64,000 nucleotides of DNA from DAISVY01 sp036826635 (lineage in GTDB: Bacteria; Zixibacteria; MSB-5A5; GN15; FEB-12). Below, in pieces: positions 34,599 to 43,400 of the stretch. The DNA is taken from NCBI GenBank assembly GCA_036826635.1, contig DAISVY010000002.1, positions 62,001-126,000 of the forward strand. Reading direction: 5' to 3'. Positions within the stretch are counted from its first letter, which is position 1; every line of letters starts with the position of its first letter. A program made the position numbers and the translations under genes. The notes beneath the pieces are model-generated. The model was not told the origin of the DNA. It did no database searches and was given only the letters and a program-made list of their open reading frames with translations.

Positions 34599-37500
34599 CT
34601 ACGGACAGGGCGGGAGCGGATCGAGACTGATAAACAGATGGTCGATCAACACTGTCAGATCGCCCATGTCAACAATCCCCGCACCGTCGACGTTGGCCTC
34701 GTCTTCACAGACCAGCGGTTCCAGACTGATGAACAGGTGATCGATGAGAACCGTAAGATCGCCCATATCCACCAGATCTTCCGCGTCGATGTCAACGTTG
34801 CCCCTCATCTCGCCCATACAGCAAACGGCGTCACAGGCATCACCGACACCGTCGGCGTCAACATCTTCCTGCTCCGGGTTGTTTACCGTCGGACAATTGT
34901 CGGTGCCATCCAGAACGTAACCATCGGGTTGCTCACACTGGGTCATACTGACCGCCGGGTTCCCGAAATTGTCTGCGTCGGCATCCTCGTACCACACCGT
35001 GGTCGGGTTAATATCGCCGTTGGCATCGTCGCAGTCGGTGCTGTCGAACACGTAGCCCGCCGGCTGCTCGCACTGGATCATAGTAACTTCGGGATTACCG
35101 TACGTATCGCCGTCGAAATCCTGATACCAGGCCGTGGTCGGATTAATATCGCCATCGGTGTCATCGCAGTCGGAATTGTCAAGGACATAACCTTCCGGCT
35201 GCTCGCACTGGGCCAGGCTTTCTTCGGGATCCCCGTACGTATCGCTGTCGGAATCACGATACCAGACCGTAGCCGGACTGATACCACCGTTGGTGTCGTC
35301 ACAGTCGGTGCTGTCGAGCACGTAACCCGTCGGCTGCTCGCACTGGGTCAGGCTTACTTCGGGATTACCGTACGTATCGCTGTCGGCATCCTGATACCAG
35401 ACCGTATTGGGATTGATAGCGCCGTTGGTGTCGTTGCAGTCGGTGCTGTCGAGCACGTAACCATCCGGCTGCTCACACTGGGTCAGAGTTACCCCGGAAT
35501 TACCGTACGTGTCACCGTCGGCATCCTGATACCAGACCGTAGTCGGATTGATACCACCGTCGGTATCGTCGCAGTCGGTGCTGTCGAGCACGTAGCCTGT
35601 CGGCTGTTCGCACTGGGTCAGATTTACTTCGGAATTACCGTACGTATCACCGTCGGCATCCTGATACCAGACAGTATTGGGATTGATAGCGCCGTTCTCG
35701 TCATTGCAATCGCAGGCCGCCCCGAAACCGTCCTCATCCGCGTCGATCTGGTCGGGGTTGGCCACCGACGGGCAATTGTCGCAAACATCCCCGTAACCGT
35801 CTTCGTCGACATCGGCCTGGTCGGGGTTGGTCAACGACGGACAGTTGTCACAGACATCCCCGTACTGGTCTTCGTCGCTATTGGCCTGATCGGAGTTGGC
35901 CATCGTCGCGCAGTTGTCGCAGACATCGCCGTAACCGTCTTCGTCAACATCGGCCTGATCGGGATTGGTCACCTGCGGGCAATTGTCACAAGCGTCGCCA
36001 TAATCGTCACCATCGCCGTTGGCCTGACCGCTGTTGCTTTCGGTGGGGCAGTTATCACAAACGTCGCCCACTCCGTCTTCGTCGCCGTCTTCCTGACCCG
36101 GGTTATACGTGTACGGACAATTGTCAACCGAATCCAGGAAACCATCTTCGTCGGAATCAACGGCCTGTTCACATTCGTAAATGGTCACGGTAACGTCATC
36201 GACGGCCGCCTCGACCACCGAACCGGAATTCAAATCAGAAGCCTCGAAACGGAGCTTCATCGACGCCGTGGGCGTAACGAAATCACCCACCCAGAAGGTG
36301 TTCTCGTACCAGCCGCCCGAGGCCTGTTCGGCCGGACCGACTGTCTCCACCACGGTCCAGTTGGAACCGTTGTCGTTGGATATGTACACGTAGAAGATAT
36401 CGTTATTCGGATCGTCGCCGTAATCGTTGCTGTACCAGCGGGCATAGTGAATCTGGGCATCACCCGCCGAAAGATCGAATGTCGGAGACGTGAGATAAGT
36501 CGTGCCGTCGTCGATATCCGAGTTACCGGCCACGTTGTCCGTCAGATAACACTGGCCGGAACCATCGAAATCAGTAGGCGGATCACCGCGGTCGCCATTG
36601 GCCGGCACCCCACGATCCCATTGCCCGTCCGCGGCATCTCCCGAAACCGTCCAACCCTTGTCGGTCTCGAAATTATCTTCGAAAACAACGGTTATGGAAG
36701 TGGCCACGATAGCCATGTTGGGTGAAGTCGGGTCGGGATCGTTGTAAATACCGCCCTCAACGTTCTTGACACTTACGTAATACCGTAACGTGTCGCCGCA
36801 ATCAACGGCCGGCAGCGTGGCCTCGTAATGATTGGTGGAAGTTTCCGTCATCCAATCCGTCTGGTACGTCCCGCCGTTAATCGAATAATGTATCTGTCCG
36901 CTGGCCGCCATCGGCTCCGCGTCTCCGACACCTTCAACCACGACCTCGAACGTGGTCGGAACACCCGGACTGACAACCGAAGGTACGCCGCCGGGATAGC
37001 TGAACGCGATTGCGCCGACGCCATGGAAAGCAACCGACGGATCACCGAAAAGGTTGGCCTCGTAATATACCCAACGCATGCAGTCGTCGTCGATACGATA
37101 CAGGTTGTCTTCTTTGGAATCATGGTTGGCCGGTCCCAGTTGTACCTTACCCTCGTTCGGGTTGAACACGGCGTCCCAGAACTCGCGGTCGTAACGCTGA
37201 GAGTATCCATCGGTGGAGTTACTGGCACCGAAACCATAGCGAGCGTTCATCACCGCCGCGAAAGCCCCGTAATCGCTCTTGATATTCATGTGCTCGGCCC
37301 AGCAGTCCATACTGGAACTGTCCAGATAACCGGCCAGACAGGTCTGAGAATAAACGAAACACAGCTCGGTGTTGGACAGATCGGACATCACATCGGCATT
37401 GTACATCTTCATGGCATAATCCGGGTTGCCATGGCCGAGATGGTTGAGCATGTGCACGCCGTTGTTGATACGCGACGTCAGCTCCGACACCGGCCAGTCG

Positions 37501-38822
37501 TTCCCGGACCAGCTCCGCTCGTAAAGACTGTCGATAGCCAGTTCGTTGGAAGGAAATCCGAGCGTGGAAACACCGTTATCGCTGCAACTGTCGATCAGTT
37601 GATTCATCATGTCGGCAGCGTAATCAGCCGGGCCGCCGAAACCAAGATATTCACCTACCAGAAGGACTTTCTCCAGGTAAGTCTGATTGCAAGTGAGATA
37701 CCAGATCGTCTTGGTGACAAACCGGCTGGCCTCGGTGGTGTTTTCCACCGATGCACGCCCGACATACACTTCGGCCACCAGGTCAACGTCGCCGCCGCCC
37801 GGGCCGTCGGTCGGTTCACCGGCCTGACCGTCATTGTCATAGTCCCACGTACCGTCGAGACAACCGAAGAAAACATCGCCCGGCATGGCTTCTTCTATCT
37901 CCGGCCACCAGCCGTCGTCGGTTTTAACATAAAGGTCCTTGGCCGGAATAAGATCGTCATCGCCGCCGATCAGGACGAACTCAATGCCGTTATTTTGGTA
38001 TTCGTCACGAATATAGTCACGAACATCATCCGGATCGTTGCTGCCGACATCGCTGGTGGTACGAATTTCCGTCAGGATACCGGTCGTATCGTGATAGTCC
38101 TTGAGCGGCTGGAAAGAACTGGCCAGCGACGGCGTCGTAATGATAAGCAGGTCGTAGGCCTTAGCCCCACCCCTGGCCGAACCGGAATAGGAAGACATCT
38201 CGCCCGGGTTATCGACTCGGGTCATAAGCTCCTTCTCGTCGACCGACATGCCGCGCAGAAGTTCGGCTGACCGAAGGCCCGGCGTAACGTTTACGACAAC
38301 TTCCAGTTCAGGATAGTACGAAAGCTCGCCGGAAACCGGGCGGTACTGGACGGGCTGAAGTTTCAGCGTAAGAATCTTGTAGCCTCTGAAGCCGTATACA
38401 CCCACGTATTCGTACTTCTCTTCCGGAAACGGGTTATCGGAACCGTAGATCGCCGCGTCCGGGCTGGGCGGTTTCATCGCGCCGATATCGGAAAGCTTCA
38501 CCCAGGGAGCAACCGGTTCGACATAGTACCCGCTTCCCAGTGAGATTTCTTCCTTGGCGGTAATCTCAATACTTTCCACTTCAGTGCCGAACGGCAACAG
38601 AATACGGGCCCCCATCGACGGCAGCAGCGGTTCTCCGGCACTACCGGAGTTTGGCGCACCTTCTATGAGCACCTGATCATAAACATCGCCCCCAACAGTC
38701 ACCGGATTGATTTCCGGACGGTCGAAAGTGTACTCCACCACGACCTGCTCGGCACTGGCGGTGGCAAAAGTGGCCACAATCAGCAGCAGAGCCAGAAACG
38801 CAAGACTAAATTTTCGCGTCAC
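34599..38822 (-). CDS. Gingipain-type C25 protease with metal-binding repeats and dockerin-like tail
   Basis: A 1407-residue secreted cysteine protease. I start at GTG 38822, which has GAGAGGA upstream and puts a classic signal peptide (to about 24) first; longer starts at 38852 and 38903 add non-signal sequence. A propeptide-like region (about 25-220) precedes the peptidase C25 domain, with His464 (NHLGHGN) and Cys495 (SQTCLAGY). An Ig-like and a jelly-roll (cleaved-adhesin-like) domain follow. Then come six thrombospondin-3-type repeats of exactly 23 residues (CDNCP-Q-D-D-DG-GD), six 45-residue MopE-like repeats (WYQDADGDTYGN, QCEQP-GYV-DS-DCDD) and the dockerin-like pair. Specificity unknown. 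The protein is very acidic and should bind many Ca ions. Confidence 0.9.
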   Translation of the reverse strand: MTRKFSLAFLALLLIVATFATASAEQVVVEYTFDRPEINPVTVGGDVYDQVLIEGAPNSGSAGEPLLPSMGARILLPFGTEVESIEITAKEEISLGSGYYVEPVAPWVKLSDIGAMKPPSPDAAIYGSDNPFPEEKYEYVGVYGFRGYKILTLKLQPVQYRPVSGELSYYPELEVVVNVTPGLRSAELLRGMSVDEKELMTRVDNPGEMSSYSGSARGGAKAYDLLIITTPSLASSFQPLKDYHDTTGILTEIRTTSDVGSNDPDDVRDYIRDEYQNNGIEFVLIGGDDDLIPAKDLYVKTDDGWWPEIEEAMPGDVFFGCLDGTWDYDNDGQAGEPTDGPGGGDVDLVAEVYVGRASVENTTEASRFVTKTIWYLTCNQTYLEKVLLVGEYLGFGGPADYAADMMNQLIDSCSDNGVSTLGFPSNELAIDSLYERSWSGNDWPVSELTSRINNGVHMLNHLGHGNPDYAMKMYNADVMSDLSNTELCFVYSQTCLAGYLDSSSMDCWAEHMNIKSDYGAFAAVMNARYGFGASNSTDGYSQRYDREFWDAVFNPNEGKVQLGPANHDSKEDNLYRIDDDCMRWVYYEANLFGDPSVAFHGVGAIAFSYPGGVPSVVSPGVPTTFEVVVEGVGDAEPMAASGQIHYSINGGTYQTDWMTETSTNHYEATLPAVDCGDTLRYYVSVKNVEGGIYNDPDPTSPNMAIVATSITVVFEDNFETDKGWTVSGDAADGQWDRGVPANGDRGDPPTDFDGSGQCYLTDNVAGNSDIDDGTTYLTSPTFDLSAGDAQIHYARWYSNDYGDDPNNDIFYVYISNDNGSNWTVVETVGPAEQASGGWYENTFWVGDFVTPTASMKLRFEASDLNSGSVVEAAVDDVTVTIYECEQAVDSDEDGFLDSVDNCPYTYNPGQEDGDEDGVGDVCDNCPTESNSGQANGDGDDYGDACDNCPQVTNPDQADVDEDGYGDVCDNCATMANSDQANSDEDQYGDVCDNCPSLTNPDQADVDEDGYGDVCDNCPSVANPDQIDADEDGFGAACDCNDENGAINPNTVWYQDADGDTYGNSEVNLTQCEQPTGYVLDSTDCDDTDGGINPTTVWYQDADGDTYGNSGVTLTQCEQPDGYVLDSTDCNDTNGAINPNTVWYQDADSDTYGNPEVSLTQCEQPTGYVLDSTDCDDTNGGISPATVWYRDSDSDTYGDPEESLAQCEQPEGYVLDNSDCDDTDGDINPTTAWYQDFDGDTYGNPEVTMIQCEQPAGYVFDSTDCDDANGDINPTTVWYEDADADNFGNPAVSMTQCEQPDGYVLDGTDNCPTVNNPEQEDVDADGVGDACDAVCCMGEMRGNVDIDAEDLVDMGDLTVLIDHLFISLEPLVCEDEANVDGAGIVDMGDLTVLIDHLFISLDPLPPCP
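34905..35708 (-). repeat. Six exact-period MopE-like 45-residue (135-base) repeats
   Basis: Tandem coding repeats inside the C25 protease gene. The Trp of the WYQD motif recurs at exact 45-residue intervals six times. Each unit has WY-D-D-DTYGN, an QCEQP-GYV core and a DCDD acidic run, typical of the putative metal-binding (MopE-type) motif. Units differ in several positions, so this is diverged protein repetition, not a recent slip array. Confidence 0.9.
35709..36158 (-). repeat. Six thrombospondin-3-like 23-residue (69-base) repeats
   Basis: The Cys of CDNCP recurs every 23 residues in six units, each with the Q-D-DEDG-GDVCD calcium-binding pattern, directly before the MopE-like array. Together they form about 420 residues of acidic calcium-binding stalk. 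Confidence 0.9.
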
Positions 38823-39242
38823 AATCAACGTCCTCTCTTCCTGTTGTATCATCCTATTATTTCCCGATATGCGTTTAGTTGTCAGATCGGTCGAACCACC
38901 CAATGGCTCTACCCCCCTGCCATAATATATTGTAAGACAATGGATTCTCTTTTGAACCGCCGGAGATTGACCCGGTTGATTACCAGCATACCTGTAAGAA
39001 GCAAAAGCAAATGATAAAGCATGCCCAAGAATTTAGCAGTACTTAGGGTGGTAACAGCAGTCCTGTCGGATACCTAACTCTAAGTAATATATGAGATTTA
39101 TATACCGGGTCAAGGAATAAACCGGCACGTTCAAACCGCACCGCGGCGCAGAATTTACGCGAGGAAGGGCGGAACAGAGTAAAATCAAACCGGATCCCCA
39201 GCGGCCCCGGTGAAATCCGGCATAGTGTATGGCGCTGTCTTG

Positions 39243-40205
39243 CTATTCTCTCAGCGTGGCTCGACCGCTACCGGTCTTGATAGTTATCTCCGGGTCCTGA
39301 CCATCTTTCGAGAAGACCCGGCTCACATATTCCTGGCCGTGCAAGCGGAACCTCTCTTCATCCTCGAAATCGAACGGACAACGGATTTTGCCGCCCCGAT
39401 AACGGGAGACAAACTCGAAACTCCCCTTGACCGGATGGCCGTTGTAATCCAGCAAAGCATTACCGGAGGCAGAGGCGACGACCAAATCATGCGCGGCCGC
39501 CTCGGCCAGAACGACATCCACGTCCCCGGAAGCGACTTCAAAGCTGCTGCGCGATTCCAGAACAATATCCGAAACTTCGATATTCCCGCTGGCGCAGTTG
39601 ACCTCAAAAACACCATGAGCACCGTTGATATCTATATTGCCCGAGGCCGCATCAAGATCAATATCGCCACTCACGTTGTAAACCCGAATCGACCCGCTGG
39701 CTGTGCCGGCCTCGACCTCGCCGTTGAAATCCTCAAGCTCGATATTGCCGCTGGCCGTCAGAAGATCATACGTACCGGCTCCGTCAATAACCTCTACGTT
39801 GCCCGAGGCGGTGGTGGCATGAACCCGAGCCTCCAGTCCCTTGACGACGAAATCGCCCGAGGCGGTCGAGAAGTCGATCCGCGTGCCTTGCGGGACAATC
39901 AGGGTCCATTCCGAATAACCGGAGTTGGGACCGTGTATCTCCTCGCTCAGGGCAAGCGTATTCCCCCGTTCCTCGAAAATCGGCTTAAAGGACCGCCGCG
40001 GTGAATAGGAATGGTCGAGAATCACCTCAATCTTGTCATCGGACCCGACTTTGATCATACAATCGCCGCTGACAGTATTCAGTTTGACCCGGTCTTTATT
40101 CTCGAAGGTCCTGGTTACATTATCTCTTGAGCCTGCGTAGATCGCCGAACCGACCAGCAGAAACAGGAGCACAGAGGCAATGATTGTCGACTTCAGTATC
40201 TTCAT
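39243..40205 (-). CDS. Secreted DUF4097-type beta-repeat protein
   Basis: A 320-residue exported protein. The signal peptide covers about 1-24. From residue 30 the whole sequence is a series of short strands with the recurring TASGN/ASGD-xEVxx pattern about every 16-18 residues (for example LLTASGNIELEDFNGEVEAGTASGSIRV), the hallmark of DUF4097/putative-adhesin beta-helices. No catalytic residues. Related genes often sit beside envelope-stress or anti-sigma genes, but here the neighbours are two C25 protease genes on the same strand, at 420 and 291 bases. Those gaps hold no clear gene or promoter. Role unknown, perhaps periplasmic or outer-membrane associated. Confidence 0.8.
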   Translation of the reverse strand: MKILKSTIIASVLLFLLVGSAIYAGSRDNVTRTFENKDRVKLNTVSGDCMIKVGSDDKIEVILDHSYSPRRSFKPIFEERGNTLALSEEIHGPNSGYSEWTLIVPQGTRIDFSTASGDFVVKGLEARVHATTASGNVEVIDGAGTYDLLTASGNIELEDFNGEVEAGTASGSIRVYNVSGDIDLDAASGNIDINGAHGVFEVNCASGNIEVSDIVLESRSSFEVASGDVDVVLAEAAAHDLVVASASGNALLDYNGHPVKGSFEFVSRYRGGKIRCPFDFEDEERFRLHGQEYVSRVFSKDGQDPEITIKTGSGRATLRE

Positions 40206-40413
40206 CCTTAATTCCTCTCGTTATCTGACATGCGGATTGTCACTCTCCTGGCCGCGAACGGACTTCTGTGCGACTACGCCTCGGCACACATGGCAGCCAT
40301 GACCGTCAGTTCACGGCCCGAAACAAACACCTCAGCTATATAGACGGATTCAACAGACCAAGGTTGCAACATCCGATAAGATCATGGCGGCGAGAACGGC
40401 AGACCGGATATGA

Positions 40414-40446
40414 CCAGAGGCACCGAAACGGTTTCGGTGCCTCTGG
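40414..40446. terminator. Long inverted repeat downstream of the C25 gene
   Basis: A perfect stem of at least 13 base pairs, CCAGAGGCACCGA (40414-40426) with TCGGTGCCTCTGG (40434-40446), with a 7-base loop. It lies about 50 bases after the stop of the 40497-45173 gene. No clear T-tract follows on the minus strand, so it may be an RNA-stability hairpin instead of an intrinsic terminator. Confidence 0.55.
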
Positions 40447-40496
40447 CAAAAGATCCCGGGAGCTGTCGACCGGGCCGGAGTGTTCCGGCACTTCGC

Positions 40497-43400
40497 CTAC
40501 GGACAGGCGGGCAGCGACTCCAAACTGATAAAGAGGTGATCGATCAGTTTCGTCAGATCACCCATATCGACACCTCCGGAAACATCGACATTAGCCTCGG
40601 CCTCGCAGCACAGCGGGGCCAGACTTATGAACAGATGGTCGATCAAAATCGTAAGATCGCCCATGTCAATGCTCTGGGCTCCATCGCAATCGACATTGCC
40701 CGTGATACCGACACAACAGCCATTGGCCACGGTAAGCGTTACCGGTGTTCCCCAACTCGGGTTGGCCGGGTCATTCGAAGATACCACGACCGAGCCGGTG
40801 TAATCACCACGCTCCAGATCGGTGGCATCGAACATCAGATCAACGGTGGTCTGAGCATAAGGATCAACCGAACCGCTGACAGGATCGGCCGTAAGCCAGT
40901 GAGCCGCGCTGATCAGCACCGAAAGCTGGCTGTGCATAAACTGATCGTTGTACACCACCGACAGCCCATCACTGGCCTCCGAATTCTGAAGGCCTACCGT
41001 ACCGCTCTGCAGCGTTGCCGTACCGCTGTACATAACATTGTAATTCAGGCTTATCACACCGTTGGGCATAAGTACGGCCTGGAACGAAAGCGTTCCCGTC
41101 CCGTCGGGATGCAGGCTGATCGGCACGCCCACAAAGCTGAGCACAAGGCGATCATTGGCCACGTCGTGATAATAGTACACGTGACCGCCCAGGGAAATAT
41201 CAAGGTCGTCCCACCACATGGCGATAAGTGAACCGTTGAAACCCGTATTCGGCAGGTTACAGTTGTCGGCCCGGTCCGACCCGGCGTCGAAAGTCAGGAT
41301 ACCGTTGGAACCGACATAGAACTCCGTATACAAACTGTCATAGAAGGGGAACCCGAAACCGATTGAGAACGGGCCGGCGTAGCTGTTATCCTCAAGTGTC
41401 ACCTCGGTGCCGACCGCGGCGATATCAACCCACTCAACAGCCGGTCCGCCCGGATCGTCGGAACTGATCCATAAGTGACCGAATTCATCAGGCCCACCCG
41501 TGCGAGTGCCGCCTTTTCCGGTCGGCAGCATCTGACAACCGACGGTGTAATCGAGACGGCCGGGACCGTTGTTAGTAATGACCAGCGGATAGGTCGACTC
41601 TTCCCCTATCTGAAGAACCTGGGCGATTTCGGCTTCCGCGATATAGACCTCCGGCGAATAGATGTGCACGTGTACCGGAAGTGTACCGGAGGACAATTCC
41701 CGGTCGTTGGAAACATAACCGATAGAGGCGTAATGATCTCCGCACCCAAGGTCCGAAGCGTCAACTTTCACCGCGAAATCAAGACTGTCATGCTGGTAAA
41801 TGACCTGAGGCTCGGACGAAAAATCGAGAAATTCGCTGGATGACGTAAAACGAATACTGAGAGTCCCGTCGCCGGTATTGCGAATCCTGATATAATCCTG
41901 TTTCTGCCCTCCCGCCTGCATCGAGTCCGACAAACCGGACTGTGCCAGTTCCAGATGCGGCGGACCGACTGTCCCGTATCCTTTGACCTCGATGTCATCG
42001 ATATTCCAGCCAGCGTATCCCCCCACCGCATTCGTCGGGCCCAGACCAAACCGGATTTGGAACGAGGGATTATAGTCAGCAACCATCGTCAGGTCATATT
42101 CCTCGTGCACCCAACCGTCTTCCTGAACCACCTGGGTAGGATTCTCATACAGGGAACTCCAGGCACTGCCATCGAACACTTCGAGAGTGGCCTTATCGTA
42201 TGGTTGCCCCTGCACTCCCAATTGATGGTAATAGGACATGATTACACCGGACATATTGCCGCAGTCGATAACCGGCGAAGTGATATAATCCGTCTCGGCG
42301 ATGTTATTGCCATAGCGACCATCGCTTGACAAATCATTGCCCAGAACACGGTTGTCCTCGCTCGGCGAGTGATCTTCCTCGGGGTCTCCACCCAAACCGG
42401 CCAGCGGGCCTATTTCCCAATCGGCCGAACCGCCAAGTTCACCCCAGCCCAGATCGGTGGAGAAGTCGTCGAAGAACACGATGGCCCGATCTCCCACGAT
42501 GATATCGAAAGTCAGATCTGTGCTATAGCCGCTCTGCGTTGTTACCTCCAGACTCAGCGTCACGGTATAGCCCACCGGACAGGCGGCATCGGCGACAATT
42601 TCGAAGACATCGCCGGCATTGTCGGCCAACCCGGTCAGGGAATCGATAAATCCGAATGTACCGTGATCGTCGGTAATCGTAATGTACGGGTCAGTCTGGG
42701 TCAGCAGGGCCTCAACCGCATAGTTCTGCCCGGACCCGCTGTTGCCAAGCGTCAGGACCAATTGAGCGGTCTCACCGGGATCGACCACCTCGTTATCGTT
42801 TCCGGAAGCGTCGTCGATAAGCACCGACTCGACCCCGAGATACGGCGCATGGACCACCAGGTCGAAACCACCGGTCCAGGTCTCACGTCCGGTGCCGGTT
42901 ATTTCCAGATCAAACGCCACCCGATGATAATCCGGGATATCTCCGGCTATTTCAAAACTGAAACCGTCGGCCACATAGCCGGTTCCGAAATCCGCCGGGA
43001 TCGTACCGTAATTTTCCGTGCTATCTACAACCGTGACGTACGGATCGGTCGTGGATACGGTAGCGTTGATATTGATACCGTCATCCGGCCCCACATTGAT
43101 CAGACGCACGCCCATCAGAATTTCTTCTCCGGCGTCGGCCAAACCGTTACCATTGCCGGGGGCATCGTTCACGGAGAGGTAATCACCGTATACGACATAC
43201 GGTCCCGACGGCGTAATCACGGGAATTTCGGCCACGTACGGCTGGGCATTGAAAGCCGTAACGGTGAGCGTGATCGATTCACCTATAGGCAGTGCTTCGG
43301 CCAACGGGATGCTGGCCATACCGTTGACATCGGTATACGCGGAACCGTAAAGAACACCGTTGGCATACACGGCACAAAGAGCATCTTCCACCCCGACGAC

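Noticed and set aside
34905..35708. Possible CRISPR-like array from regular repeats
   Set aside because: The units are contiguous, protein-coding and 135 bases long with no unique spacers and no cas genes.
34515..36725. A 736-codon plus-strand open frame
   Set aside because: It lies opposite the repeat arrays of the C25 protease gene, whose Asp/Gly codons leave the antisense strand free of stops. It has no start context and repeats Val/Gly/Ile in the pattern of the repeats. The same applies to the 42369-44642 and 55617-57818 plus-strand frames.
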